DNA from: Sulfurimonas sp.
GTDB lineage: Bacteria; Campylobacterota; Campylobacteria; Campylobacterales; Sulfurimonadaceae
Length of the DNA: 64,000 nt
Direction of reading: 5' to 3'
NCBI RefSeq assembly: GCF_018698455.1
Contig: NZ_JABIOQ010000039.1
Coordinates: 1 to 64,000 of the forward strand
The position numbers and the translations under genes were made by a program. The notes below the pieces were generated by a model. The model ran no database searches. It was not told where the DNA came from and saw only the letters and a program-made list of their open reading frames with translations. Below, one piece after another: positions 37,295 to 46,271 of the stretch. Numbering within the stretch: the stretch's first letter is position 1; each line of letters opens with the position of its first letter.

Positions 37295-37399
37295 TTAGTT
37301 TACATCCTTACTATCAACTTGGTTTCGCAGTCCAAATTCTAAGCCGAAAGTTACTTCGCTTAAAAAAGCAAAGTCATTTACTTTTCTTAAACTAATCAT
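37295..37399 (-). CDS. 34-residue coupled ORF between nuoD and the NuoE-like gene
   Basis: An ATG overlapping the nuoD stop as ATGA opens a 34-codon frame beginning [20 protein letters not shown] and ending in TAA one base before the next gene's ATG. It thus fills the gap exactly, with start and stop both coupled to its neighbours. It has no membrane segment or cysteine. It is the position where a NuoF-related gene could have been lost, so it may be a functional microprotein or a shrunken remnant. Translation is likely on layout alone. Confidence 0.6.
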   Translation of the reverse strand: MISLRKVNDFAFLSEVTFGLEFGLRNQVDSKDVN

Positions 37400-38637
37400 C
37401 TGTCAACCTCACCGAATACAATGTTTGTCGTACCAATAATAGAAACAACATCTGGAATATAGTGACCTGGTAATAGGTCCGTTAAAATACCTGTGTGCCA
37501 AAAAGATGGTGCACGAAGTTTGAGTCTATATGGATATGGTCCACCCTGAGAGTTTATATAAAAACCTAATTCACCCTTTGGTGATTCTGTTGGAATATAA
37601 ACTTCACCTACTGGTGGTCTCATACCTTGTGTTACAAGTACGAAGTGCTGCATTAAAGAATAATTTTGTGTCATGATATCAATCTTTGGAGCTGAAATAT
37701 ACTTAGGTGAATGAGCCATTAAAGCAGTTTCCCCGTTCTCAACACACTTCTCATACATATCCATTGTTTGATAAAGAATCTTAGCAGTCTCTCTCATCTC
37801 TTCCATATAAATACGATAACGAGCAAAGTTGTCACCTTTATCAGAGTAAGGAACATTAAACTCTATTTCATCATAAAGCTCATAAGGTTCTTCCTTACGA
37901 ATATCCCAAGCAACACCAGATGCTCTGAGCATTGGTCCACTACAACCCCATGAAAGAGCCATCTCTTTAGAAATTGTTCCAACTTCTTCCATTCTCATTA
38001 ACCAGATACGGTTAGTATCAAGTAAATCTTCATAATCTTTAATGTTAGCTGGTAACTTATCTAAAAATGTTTTTAACTGAGAAAGAAAAGTATCTTGGAT
38101 ATCTAGAGGCACTCCACCAATACGAATAGCAGCATGAGTAAGACGAGCACCACAATAACCCTCAATAATATCCATAAGATATTCACGTTCACGGAATGCA
38201 AAAAGAAATACTGTCATGGCACCAATGTCTAGAGCTGTCGTTGCTAACCAAAAAAGGTGAGACATTAAACGGTTAATCTCTAAAAGCATCATACGAATAA
38301 CTTTTGCACGACGAGGTACATCTACATCTATGAGTTTTTCAACTGCAAGTGCAAAACCATAGTTATTTGAAGATGAAGCAATATAGTCCATACGGTCCGT
38401 TGTCGGCATAAATTCGTTATAAATCATGTTTTCAGCCATCTTCTCCATACCGCGGTGAAGGTATCCAATATCTGGATGAGCTTTTACAATTTGTTCTTGC
38501 TGTAGGTGAAGCATTAAACGTAACTGCCCGTGAGCAGAAGGGTGTTGAGGACCAAAGTTTAGTACTAGTTCGTTGTCATCTCTATCAAAAGTGATATTAT
38601 CGAAAAACGGTGTTAATCTATTTTTTACCTGTGCCAT
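37396..38637 (-). CDS. nuoD: NADH-quinone oxidoreductase subunit D
   Basis: The 413-residue subunit forms the quinone-binding chamber of complex I with NuoB and NuoH. The motif [17 protein letters not shown] holds the conserved histidine of the site, and the C-terminus ends in [18 protein letters not shown], the usual family ending. It is encoded separately from nuoC, 12 bases downstream of it. The stop overlaps the start of the 34-codon ORF. Confidence 0.97.
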   Translation of the reverse strand: MAQVKNRLTPFFDNITFDRDDNELVLNFGPQHPSAHGQLRLMLHLQQEQIVKAHPDIGYLHRGMEKMAENMIYNEFMPTTDRMDYIASSSNNYGFALAVEKLIDVDVPRRAKVIRMMLLEINRLMSHLFWLATTALDIGAMTVFLFAFREREYLMDIIEGYCGARLTHAAIRIGGVPLDIQDTFLSQLKTFLDKLPANIKDYEDLLDTNRIWLMRMEEVGTISKEMALSWGCSGPMLRASGVAWDIRKEEPYELYDEIEFNVPYSDKGDNFARYRIYMEEMRETAKILYQTMDMYEKCVENGETALMAHSPKYISAPKIDIMTQNYSLMQHFVLVTQGMRPPVGEVYIPTESPKGELGFYINSQGGPYPYRLKLRAPSFWHTGILTDLLPGHYIPDVVSIIGTTNIVFGEVDR

Positions 38638-38649
38638 ATTTATACCACC

Positions 38650-39456
38650 TTATCTTTGCGGATCATCAACAATAACTGATGACTTTTTATCAAATTTCTT
38701 TACAAGGAAAACGCCACCTTCTTCTTGGTACGTTTGCTCTACTCTAGGTTCATTACCTGTAATCTTTGTTCCTTTTGGAACTTCATGACCAAGACGTGCA
38801 AAACGCTCAGAATCATATCTATCTACTTTAGCAGGATCGCGATTTTCTGGACCGATTACATCACGAGCTTCTTTTCCATATATCTTGTCTACTTCATACC
38901 AAGCAGCAAACTCATCACCTTGTAATGGGTAAGTCTTAAGAAGTGGATTTCCTTGCCAATCATAAGGCATAAGGATACGTTTCATAAATGGATGATTGTT
39001 TGCTTCTATACCAAACATGTCAAACATTTCACGCTCACTCCAGTCAGCTGAACGAAATAATTTTTCAACACTATCTACAGCTTCACCTTTTTTAATGAAG
39101 AATTTGATACGGATACGCTTACGTTTATTCATTGAAAGCATTTGATAAAAAATCTCAAAAGTATTATCTTTTGCCAACCAGTCAATAGCAGACATTTCAG
39201 AAAGTTGTGTATATTCTAATTCATCTCTCATTAATTCTAAAACACCATATATATCATTTGCATTGATATAAACTACCATTTGCTTCACTTGAATATATGC
39301 TTCTTTTACATCGAATTTTCCTTTTATAGCTGCTAAGTCTGCAGTAAAAACTTCATCAGTCTCAACTTCTTGCTTAGGCACTTGTGGCGCTACATAATAT
39401 CTATCTGTATAGTAAGCTTTTGCTTGTACATCGTCTTTAGGAGTATAGGCTCTCAT
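38650..39456 (-). CDS. nuoC: NADH-quinone oxidoreductase subunit C
   Basis: The 268-residue protein contains the 30-kDa subunit core at about residues 70-210, with ERHE-like DWSEREMFDMFGIEANNHP and MPYDWQGNPLLKTYP. Extensions of about 65 residues at the N-terminus and 55 at the C-terminus (with VPKGTKITGNEPRVEQTYQE) make it longer than most free-standing NuoC. These flanks look linker-like. It is 1 base from nuoB and 12 from nuoD. Confidence 0.93.
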   Translation of the reverse strand: MRAYTPKDDVQAKAYYTDRYYVAPQVPKQEVETDEVFTADLAAIKGKFDVKEAYIQVKQMVVYINANDIYGVLELMRDELEYTQLSEMSAIDWLAKDNTFEIFYQMLSMNKRKRIRIKFFIKKGEAVDSVEKLFRSADWSEREMFDMFGIEANNHPFMKRILMPYDWQGNPLLKTYPLQGDEFAAWYEVDKIYGKEARDVIGPENRDPAKVDRYDSERFARLGHEVPKGTKITGNEPRVEQTYQEEGGVFLVKKFDKKSSVIVDDPQR

Positions 39457-39457
39457 A

Positions 39458-39967
39458 TTACATTAACCTTTTTGGTTTTTGTGCATTACTTGCTTTGTTC
39501 GCACGAATCTTCTTTTGTAAAAGCATAACACCATACTGAAGTGTCTCAGGACGCGGAGCACATCCTGGTAGGTATAAGTCCACGGGTATAACGCGATCTA
39601 CACCTTGAACTGTTGCATATGTATTAAACATTCCACCAGTATTTGCACATGAACCCATAGATATAACCCATCTAGGCTCTGTCATTTGATCATATAAACG
39701 CTTGATAAATTCAGCATGCTTTTTAGTCAAAGTACCCGCAACTATCATAACATCAGATTGACGTGGAGAAGCACGAAATATCGTACCAAAACGGTCAAAG
39801 TCATATCTTGATGCACCTGCAGCCATCATTTCTATACCACAACAAGCAAGACCATAAGTCATTGCCCATAGTGAGTTTGAACGTCCCCAGTTAGCTACCT
39901 TATCTATAGTTGTAAGTGCTACTGGTAAACCACCATCTTGTGTATAATTTACTTTATGTTGTGCCAT
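39458..39967 (-). CDS. nuoB: NADH-quinone oxidoreductase subunit B
   Basis: The 169-residue subunit carries terminal cluster N2: [15 protein letters not shown] and GCAPRPE supply the cysteines. The start MAQHKVNYT at 39967 is chosen over an upstream ATG at 39988 because AAGGAG lies 6-7 bases before it. It overlaps the 3' end of nuoA by 19 bases, so translation is coupled. Confidence 0.95.
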   Translation of the reverse strand: MAQHKVNYTQDGGLPVALTTIDKVANWGRSNSLWAMTYGLACCGIEMMAAGASRYDFDRFGTIFRASPRQSDVMIVAGTLTKKHAEFIKRLYDQMTEPRWVISMGSCANTGGMFNTYATVQGVDRVIPVDLYLPGCAPRPETLQYGVMLLQKKIRANKASNAQKPKRLM

Positions 39968-40338
39968 TCTAGGGCTCCTTTTTTCCATGCGTATACAAAA
40001 CCAATCGCTAATAAAAGTATGAACATTAACATCTCAGCAAAACCGAACCAACCAAGAAGTTTAAAATCAACTGCCCATGGGAACATAAATACTATTTCAA
40101 CATCAAATAGCAAAAACAATAGTGCAAATAAATAGAATTGTGGAGAAAGTCTATTTGGTTGTTTTGTTACTTCTGGTCCACATTCGTATGCAGAAAGTTT
40201 AATTTTTTCGTTGTCTTTCGCCGCTAGAGCACGACTTGCCAAGCGTGCGACTATTGTTGTCATAGTAAATGCACCAAATGTCATAACAAAAAGTACAAAT
40301 ACTCCAAAATATGGATTTGCAGTCACTATATGTTCCAT
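39949..40338 (-). CDS. nuoA: NADH-quinone oxidoreductase subunit A
   Basis: The 129-residue protein has three membrane helices with the family loop [25 protein letters not shown] split across helix 1 and 2, and [13 protein letters not shown]. It is the first nuo gene. The ATG at 40338 (MEHIV) has AGGTAGGG directly upstream; a TTG at 40359 that would extend the frame is not needed. It is read from a promoter in the gap to the AAA ATPase gene. Confidence 0.95.
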   Translation of the reverse strand: MEHIVTANPYFGVFVLFVMTFGAFTMTTIVARLASRALAAKDNEKIKLSAYECGPEVTKQPNRLSPQFYLFALLFLLFDVEIVFMFPWAVDFKLLGWFGFAEMLMFILLLAIGFVYAWKKGALEWHNIK

Positions 40339-40414
40339 ATACCCTACCTTTAAAATCAAGATTTTTATTTTTTTGTTTTCCTATCAAAACTCTCAGGAAA
40401 AAACAGTTAATTGC

Positions 40415-40420
40415 ACTATA
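40415..40420 (-). promoter_or_regulatory. Likely -10 of the nuo operon promoter
   Basis: On the minus strand TATAGT is preceded by TTTTTGC and lies about 77 bases before the nuoA start, in the only large gap upstream of the 14-gene operon. A clear -35 is not visible. Confidence 0.4.
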
Positions 40421-40520
40421 GCAAAAAGTATATTAAATTTAATTGTATTTTTAATGAAGTAATTGAAGTAATTAAAGATGTCACTTATTGCAACACTGGA
40501 AATATTATTGCACTTATCTT

Positions 40521-40540
40521 ATTATTTAGTTATAAATAAT
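40521..40540. repeat. AT-only 8-bp hairpin
   Basis: ATTATTTA and TAAATAAT form a perfect 8-bp stem with a GTTA loop in the gap between nuoA and the AAA ATPase gene. It may be an operator or a weak terminator; its role is unknown. Confidence 0.35.
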
Positions 40541-40555
40541 GAATAATTCAGAAAA

Positions 40556-40577
40556 CTCTATTGAATACAAAATAGAG
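40556..40577 (-). terminator. Terminator of the AAA ATPase gene
   Basis: On the minus strand CTCTATT and AATAGAG pair perfectly around an 8-base loop and are followed by TTTTC. The hairpin begins 36 bases beyond the ATPase stop, which suits a Rho-independent terminator. Confidence 0.55.
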
Positions 40578-40613
40578 CGAAAAAGAAACATAATTCCAGT
40601 GTGGCATAAAAGG

Positions 40614-42350
40614 CTATTTGTTTAAAAAACCCATAGACTTTACTCCATCAAAATTTGCATCTTTTTCTCTGTTAATCTCGTCTATAAAAACCTTTAATGA
40701 GAAAACTGGTTCTTCCATAACCGCAACTTTATAAGCAGTATTTTTCACTATAAGATTTATCTGCCCACCAGTGAGTGAATGCTCAGCAAGTTTCTTAGAA
40801 TCAAATCCTTTCTCATAAGGTGCACCTTCTGGCAGCATTAGTTTCCATAGTCTCTCTCTCTGTTCTTTATCTGGTTTTTTAAACTCTATTTTATAATTAA
40901 AGCGGCGAGAAAAGGCTTTGTCTATATTTTCAAGTAAGTTAGTTGTTGCTATAAGCATACCTCTAAAGCTCTCTATCTGCTCTAAAAATATATTTTGCAT
41001 CTGGTTATGCATTTGATCAGAACCTGTAAGGTTTCCACTGCTTCTTGAACCTAAAAACTGGTCAGCTTCGTTAAGCAGAAGTATTGGCTCTGTTTTTGTT
41101 TTTTCACTCAACTCGTAGAATGTATCAAATATTTTACGAACATTTTTTTCACTTTCCCCTACATACATAGAAAGAATTTTAGAACAGTCAAACACAAGAA
41201 CCTGGCGTTTAAGAGATTTAGCAAGAGAGTATGCTGTCATAGTTTTTCCAGTTCCAGCAGCTCCATAAAAAATTATTCTCGCATCAATACCACTTTTTTT
41301 ATCTTTTATTCCCCATTCAACCAAACGAGATACTACCTTTTTATCTACCTGTTGCATAAGGTTATCTAGAGTCTCTTCTGTGTTTGTATGAAGGACCACA
41401 TCTTCTAGGGAAGTCTCACTATCTACAAGTTCAAAGATATCTTGTTCTTCTATGAGAGCATTGAGTTTTAAACGAGTTACTTTTTTAGTTTTTTGAGGAT
41501 GGATAATACCCTGTAAAACTTCATCTATGATATAAAAAGACCGAGATATTCCTCCAAAAGGGTTTAACATCTCCTCATAATCAATAATGTCATTGTTTAA
41601 CAAGTTAGAACCCTCCTCTAAAAGTGAACGATTTTTAATACGCTCATAATCATCCAATGAAATCAAATCTATAAGAGTATTCATCTCTCGAAGTGGAGTT
41701 TCCGTAGCACTATATTCTTCACGGAGAAGTGCTATGAAGATGACCTGCTCTAAGCTTGACATTTTTTTCTGTTTAAAAAATTTGTCTAGTACAAGATTTT
41801 CTGATGTTTGAGCTATTCGTTCATCGATTCTTGCCTCAAGAAGTATAAGTTTAGTTTGAATTCTATCTATACCAAGGGAGTGTTCATGTACATTTTGACG
41901 AATAAGACTCATTTTTTGATAAAGCTCAATACGAAAAAATTGATCTTGCAAATATTCAAGATGATCGCCATAAGGCTTTATATCTGGTAAATCTAGGTCC
42001 AGTGAGCCATCTTGAAGTAACTTTAAAAATGCAGGGGTAAGTCCAACTGCTGTATTTAAAAGTTCCAAGGGAGTTACATCTGATATTTTAAGAGGTGTAA
42101 AACTTTGTTGATGAATCCATCCTAATTCTAAAAGGTTTTTTATATCTTTTAAATACTCAAGATGTGCATAAGTATCACTTTTATAAAGTTCACCTAAAAG
42201 CGCTAACACAAGAACATCCTCTTCGCCTTGCATATATTGTCTCGCTAAATATTGGAGAATATTTCCCTCAATGACACTACATTTGAGATGGATAAATATG
42301 TCAGATTTTGCTATCTTGTCTGCATTTAAAAAGTTTACTAAAGTATTCAA
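40614..42350 (-). CDS. AAA-family ATPase, membrane- or substrate-unknown
   Basis: The 578-residue protein has an all-helical N-terminal region of about 340 residues and a C-terminal AAA module: Walker A GAAGTGKT at 363-370, Walker B region LLLNEAD at 424-430, sensor 1 IATTN and arginine finger FSRRFN. In the Walker B the usual catalytic DE pair reads NE, an Asn instead of Asp before the glutamate. It resembles ATP-binding proteins of the 'YifB/ClpX-neighbouring' AAA group without a protease domain. The N-terminal domain is not recognised. It lies 24 bases upstream of nothing on its own strand except nfo, with which it may share a transcript. Confidence 0.7.
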   Translation of the reverse strand: MNTLVNFLNADKIAKSDIFIHLKCSVIEGNILQYLARQYMQGEEDVLVLALLGELYKSDTYAHLEYLKDIKNLLELGWIHQQSFTPLKISDVTPLELLNTAVGLTPAFLKLLQDGSLDLDLPDIKPYGDHLEYLQDQFFRIELYQKMSLIRQNVHEHSLGIDRIQTKLILLEARIDERIAQTSENLVLDKFFKQKKMSSLEQVIFIALLREEYSATETPLREMNTLIDLISLDDYERIKNRSLLEEGSNLLNNDIIDYEEMLNPFGGISRSFYIIDEVLQGIIHPQKTKKVTRLKLNALIEEQDIFELVDSETSLEDVVLHTNTEETLDNLMQQVDKKVVSRLVEWGIKDKKSGIDARIIFYGAAGTGKTMTAYSLAKSLKRQVLVFDCSKILSMYVGESEKNVRKIFDTFYELSEKTKTEPILLLNEADQFLGSRSSGNLTGSDQMHNQMQNIFLEQIESFRGMLIATTNLLENIDKAFSRRFNYKIEFKKPDKEQRERLWKLMLPEGAPYEKGFDSKKLAEHSLTGGQINLIVKNTAYKVAVMEEPVFSLKVFIDEINREKDANFDGVKSMGFLNK

Positions 42351-42374
42351 ATATTTTCCTCTTTTATAATTAAA

Positions 42375-43262
42375 TTATTTTTCAAAAGAGTATAAAAGTT
42401 CTATCTCTTCTTTCCATATAGTGTCATCTATAGTTTCAAGCACAAGTGGTATATCATTCATTCTCTCATCGTTCATGAGAAATCTAAAAGAATCAAGTCC
42501 TATTTCACCCTCACCCAAGGAATGGTGTCTATCTACATGACTTCCTAATGGTGGCTTAGAATCATTTATATGCATTCCCATAAGGTATTTGAAACCTACC
42601 ACTTTTTCAAACTCATTCCAGGTTGCATCATAAGTTTCACGTGTTCTGATGTCATACCCTGCAGTAAACATATGACAAGTGTCTATACAAACACCAATAC
42701 GGCTTTTATCTTCTACCTTGTCTATAATGTGAGCTAAATGCTCAAAACGCCATCCAAGGTTACTACCCTGTCCAGCTGTATTCTCCAGTACTGCACTTAC
42801 ACCAGTTGTCTTATCCAGTGCCATGTTTATAGACTCTGCTATTACATCTAAACAAACATCTTCAATAGGTTTCATTATTTCTAAGTTTTCTTTATCTGAT
42901 TTTTTAATCTTTGCAAGGTGGCTTCCAGGATGAAAATTCAAACGATCGAGTCCTAGTTGCTCACAACGTTGCAACTCATCTATAAATGCCACTCTAGATT
43001 TTTCTAACTTTTCAACTTCTGGATGACCTAGGTTTATAAGATACGAATCATGAGGAAGTATATGCTTTGGAAGTATTCCACTTGCATCTAACATACTTTT
43101 GAACTTATCTATAGTCTCAGCATCTAAATCTTTTGCTACCCATTGGCGTTGGTTCTTAGTAAAGAGTGCGAAAGCTTTTGCACCTATAGCCTCTGCGTTT
43201 GTTATCGCGTTATAAACACCACCACTCGCCGAACAGTGTGCTCCTACAAATTTCTTACTCAT
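42375..43262 (-). CDS. nfo: Deoxyribonuclease IV (endonuclease IV)
   Basis: The 295-residue AP endonuclease has the three-zinc active-site motifs: [11 protein letters not shown] at the start, [30 protein letters not shown] and [22 protein letters not shown], in two short stretches. It repairs abasic sites and 3' blocks in base excision repair. The start overlaps the lipoprotein gene stop by 4 bases, so the two are coupled. Length is normal. Confidence 0.96.
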   Translation of the reverse strand: MSKKFVGAHCSASGGVYNAITNAEAIGAKAFALFTKNQRQWVAKDLDAETIDKFKSMLDASGILPKHILPHDSYLINLGHPEVEKLEKSRVAFIDELQRCEQLGLDRLNFHPGSHLAKIKKSDKENLEIMKPIEDVCLDVIAESINMALDKTTGVSAVLENTAGQGSNLGWRFEHLAHIIDKVEDKSRIGVCIDTCHMFTAGYDIRTRETYDATWNEFEKVVGFKYLMGMHINDSKPPLGSHVDRHHSLGEGEIGLDSFRFLMNDERMNDIPLVLETIDDTIWKEEIELLYSFEK

Positions 43263-43729
43263 TTATTTATATCCTTGATTTTAAATATTATACTGTTTTT
43301 TCTATCTTTAAAAAATATTTCTTTTGCACTAACTTTATATTTTATACTTACATAATCATTTTCTATATTTTGCTCAAAACCATCACTATTCTTGTAAATA
43401 TTTTCTTCATTATATATAGTTTTTCCCAAAAGGATGTTTTGCAACAGCTTATCTGGATAACTCGCGCTTAGATACTCCGCGTTAAAAGTACTACGACTCA
43501 TACAACCCTCATCTACACAAACTAAATAATTAATAGTAATTGTTTTTATAGATTTTCCTGCCATAAAAAGTTCTAAAGAAAGAGCATCCTCACTATATTG
43601 TAAATAACCTACATCTGCAAATTTTATTTTTGGTGTTTTAATGATAATAATCTTTGGTTTATTCTGCTCGTACTTTTGTATACTACAAGCACTAAAGAAC
43701 AATACAAATGTAATTAAAAGGTATTTCAT
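43259..43729 (-). CDS. Lipoprotein, unknown function
   Basis: The 156-residue protein has a lipobox FFSAC with Cys15 after a short signal peptide. The mature part is basic at its start, with a Cys pair in [11 protein letters not shown] and a run ending [20 protein letters not shown]. No known domain was recognised. Similar lipoproteins sit beside nfo-like genes in related genomes, but I cannot name one. The stop overlaps the nfo start (ATGA). Confidence 0.7.
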   Translation of the reverse strand: MKYLLITFVLFFSACSIQKYEQNKPKIIIIKTPKIKFADVGYLQYSEDALSLELFMAGKSIKTITINYLVCVDEGCMSRSTFNAEYLSASYPDKLLQNILLGKTIYNEENIYKNSDGFEQNIENDYVSIKYKVSAKEIFFKDRKNSIIFKIKDINK

Positions 43730-43817
43730 AAGGTTCCAAATTTTTTTAAAATTATAATCACTTTATGGTTAAAGCCAAGTTATAAAAATATCTTCTATAA
43801 ACTAACTAAATTTTAGA

Positions 43818-43823
43818 TAAAAT
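43818..43823 (+). promoter_or_regulatory. Likely -10 of the rsmG operon
   Basis: TAAAAT, preceded by GA, lies 22 bases upstream of the rsmG TTG start in a very AT-rich divergent gap. AAAAGGAT at about 43831-43838 is the ribosome binding site. Confidence 0.45.
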
Positions 43824-43845
43824 ATCTTTTAAAAAGGATATTTCA

Positions 43846-44427
43846 TTGGATTTAAAAGCTATGTTAACCGAGGAAAAGATACCACTTCCTGATGATTTTT
43901 TCAAGAACATTCAAAAGTATAAAGAGCATCTACAAAAATGGAACAAGGTACACAACCTTACTGGTGCAAAAGATGTCACAACAATAGATGAATTTATTTA
44001 TGATGCTGTCTATCCTGTAAGTTTTATTCCTAAAGTAAAAACACTTATGGACATAGGAACTGGTGCTGGATTTCCAGGGATGATACTTGCTTTTGCCCTT
44101 CCAGACACAGAGGTAACACTCGTAGAACCTCTAGTGAAACGTGCTAGTTTTTTACAGTTTATAAAAGCTGATTTAGGCTTACAAAATGTTACTGTTGTTA
44201 AAAAAAGAGTTGAGGACATGACTCCAAAAATATTTGACATGATAACTTCTCGTGCTGTAACAGACACAAAAATGCTTCTAAAACTAAGTGAAAATTTTCG
44301 TGATGAGTCATCTAAACTTCTTTTTTACAAGGGTGAGAAAGTTTTTCAAGAAGTAGAAGATATAAAAAATCATAAAATTATAGAAACAAAAAATAGACAC
44401 TATTTACTTCTAGGAGAAAATATATGA
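43846..44427 (+). CDS. rsmG: 16S rRNA (guanine-N7)-methyltransferase RsmG
   Basis: The 193-residue SAM-dependent enzyme methylates G527 of 16S rRNA. The motifs [27 protein letters not shown] (SAM-binding) and VVKKRVEDM with TSRAV are conserved. The start is TTG, placed 7 bases after AAGGAT; an ATG at 43861 would remove five residues and has no ribosome site. It overlaps the next gene by 4 bases and begins a three-gene transcript. Confidence 0.93.
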   Translation: MDLKAMLTEEKIPLPDDFFKNIQKYKEHLQKWNKVHNLTGAKDVTTIDEFIYDAVYPVSFIPKVKTLMDIGTGAGFPGMILAFALPDTEVTLVEPLVKRASFLQFIKADLGLQNVTVVKKRVEDMTPKIFDMITSRAVTDTKMLLKLSENFRDESSKLLFYKGEKVFQEVEDIKNHKIIETKNRHYLLLGENI

Positions 44428-44648
44428 TATTAAAAGTCCTGCTCGTCATTGGTGTTATTACTATTGTATATTTTATGTTTTTTAAGAAAAAAAATATTTC
44501 TACAAGCTCTAAGAAAAATAAAAAAACAGATAAAACAAATGATATGGTGGAATGTGCCAATTGCTCTGTTTACTGCGATATAGATGAGGCCATACTTAGT
44601 AATGCAAACTACTACTGCTCAAAAGAGTGTATAGCGGAGGCTTCATAA
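44424..44648 (+). CDS. Small membrane protein with a zinc-ribbon-like tail, PP0621-like
   Basis: The 74-residue protein has one N-terminal membrane segment (residues 2-20), a Lys/Ser-rich linker and a cysteine-rich tail, [16 protein letters not shown]...NYYCSKEC, with five or six cysteines in CxxC and CxxxC arrangement likely to bind zinc. It resembles PP0621-family proteins, whose function is unknown. It overlaps rsmG by 4 bases and is 1 base before the next gene. Confidence 0.65.
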   Translation: MILKVLLVIGVITIVYFMFFKKKNISTSSKKNKKTDKTNDMVECANCSVYCDIDEAILSNANYYCSKECIAEAS

Positions 44649-44649
44649 A

Positions 44650-45042
44650 ATGTTATTTTTTGGACACAGATTTCTTGAAAATGAAAGTTTTTATCATATT
44701 TGCGATATTGACACTATTCTAAAAACACCACCCTCGTCTACTCTTTTTGTAGATTTTAATGAGAGCAACTTAGACATCATAAAACACCTTAATGAAAATG
44801 GTATTTCATTCGTTTTAAGTGTGACAAACATCACAGAACTAGTCTATGCTTCAACTCTTGATGCAAAATATATTTGTATTGCAACAGAATTAGCAAAAAC
44901 AGCTCAAAGCATAGCTGAAGATTATATGTTTGATGCAAAAATTTTAGTAAAGATTGAAGATGAAAAAGAGATTGAAGAACTTGTTTTACTTGGTGTAGAT
45001 GGTGTTCTTTTCTCAAACGCCATCATAAAGATAAATTCTTAG
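44650..45042 (+). CDS. Conserved small protein, half-barrel-like, unknown function
   Basis: The 130-residue protein alternates predicted strands and helices (TLFVDFN, SFVLSVTN, AKYICIAT, AKILVKIE, VDGVLFSNAI), ending with a strand pattern like the second half of a TIM barrel. No catalytic motif is evident. GGAGG at 44636-44640 inside the previous gene serves as ribosome site. The stop overlaps the alr stop by 4 bases on the opposite strand. I do not recognise the family. Confidence 0.6.
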   Translation: MLFFGHRFLENESFYHICDIDTILKTPPSSTLFVDFNESNLDIIKHLNENGISFVLSVTNITELVYASTLDAKYICIATELAKTAQSIAEDYMFDAKILVKIEDEKEIEELVLLGVDGVLFSNAIIKINS

Positions 45043-46031
45043 ACTACCTCGCGTTTGATGTAAGACTTCAAAGATGTTAAGATTTCATAGCTTATGGTCT
45101 TCGCACACTTTGCAACTTCTCTTGCATCCTTGAAAATAAGTAGCTCTTCTTTATTGCAGAGGAATGAGCTGTTATCCATTGAAATTCTTCCAGCAATTTT
45201 AATCTTGTCTGGAGTTTCATAACTGTTTGATAAAACTCTTAAAAAACCATCACTATAACCGATGTCATAATTACTCACACTCTCTTCATTCTTTGATCTA
45301 TAAGAAGCACTATACCCAACACTTTCACCTTTTTTAAGGGTTCGTGTTGAAATTTTAGTACTGTAGAGTGATAAAACAGGTTTAAAGATTACATCACTTA
45401 ACTCGTGAGAAAGTTCTAAACAGCCATAAGCCGCTATACCAACTCTTGCCATATCCTCATCAAAGTCATCTTCACGAAAAAGAGCTGCTGAGTTACAAGA
45501 GTGAAATTTTAAGCCTTTTGGAGCTTTTTGTTTAAGCTGTAAAAAACTCTTTTTTTGTTCTTCATAAATGCCATCTAGTTCATCAGCACAGGCATGATGT
45601 GTAAAAATAGCTTTAAGTTTTAGACCTTGTTTTTCTATACTTTCATAGGCAATATCTAGCTCACTCAAAGAGATGCCATTTCTACCCATTCCCGTATCTA
45701 CTTTAAGCTCTACGAGAGAACCTATTGGAAATTTATGTATATTATTTATATCATTGATTGTGTAGTGTATTTTTTTACTTACAATTGTAGGTATATCAGA
45801 CAAGACTAATATGTAATCAAAATACTCCTCAACCTCAGAAGCTTCTTTGTCTGAACGAACTACTGCTTTTTTTACACCATATTCATTTGCCAGTTTAGCT
45901 ATTTCTATTAGTCCATGCCCATAAGCATTGTCTTTTAAAACAAGAGCAATTTTATTTATGCTTTTTGTCTGTTTCTTTATCTCATCTAGGTTATAAAAGA
46001 AGTTTTTCTTTGAGAGTTCTATACGAGGCAT
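45039..46031 (-). CDS. alr: Alanine racemase
   Basis: The 330-residue PLP enzyme makes D-alanine for peptidoglycan. The PLP lysine lies in ALVLKDNAYGHG, the first catalytic tyrosine region is RVGIAAYG, and the second tyrosine is in SVGYSASYRS. It is about 30 residues shorter than most bacterial alanine racemases, mostly in the C-terminal domain, as is common in this phylum. The start overlaps the stop of a 49-codon upstream ORF as TAATG. Confidence 0.92.
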   Translation of the reverse strand: MPRIELSKKNFFYNLDEIKKQTKSINKIALVLKDNAYGHGLIEIAKLANEYGVKKAVVRSDKEASEVEEYFDYILVLSDIPTIVSKKIHYTINDINNIHKFPIGSLVELKVDTGMGRNGISLSELDIAYESIEKQGLKLKAIFTHHACADELDGIYEEQKKSFLQLKQKAPKGLKFHSCNSAALFREDDFDEDMARVGIAAYGCLELSHELSDVIFKPVLSLYSTKISTRTLKKGESVGYSASYRSKNEESVSNYDIGYSDGFLRVLSNSYETPDKIKIAGRISMDNSSFLCNKEELLIFKDAREVAKCAKTISYEILTSLKSYIKREVV

Positions 46032-46180
46032 TATTTCCCTTGTATAGTGCTATTTTGATCTAGAGTAGTTGCATTATAATCTTGTGAGAGCATTGCACTT
46101 CCGCTCATTATCAAGTAAGTTGCAAGTCCAAAGCCTAGTGCTATTAATAGTATTCTTTTTATCTTATCAAATATATTCAT
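46031..46180 (-). CDS. 49-residue single-pass membrane protein coupled to alr
   Basis: A frame of 49 codons begins MNIFDKIKRILLIALGFGL, has one hydrophobic helix (about residues 9-26) with positive residues before it, and ends in TAATG overlapping the alr start. The remainder is short, polar and negatively charged (SQDYNATTLDQ). No strong Shine-Dalgarno sequence was found. Inside-positive topology suggests a periplasmic tail. It may simply couple alr translation; its function is unknown. Confidence 0.55.
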   Translation of the reverse strand: MNIFDKIKRILLIALGFGLATYLIMSGSAMLSQDYNATTLDQNSTIQGK

Positions 46181-46271
46181 ACTGAAATTTTATCTAAAAA
46201 AGCTAATGACTTAACACTAATGTAACACTTTTTTACTATTCTATGAAAATATAAATTTAAAAGGTCAACTT

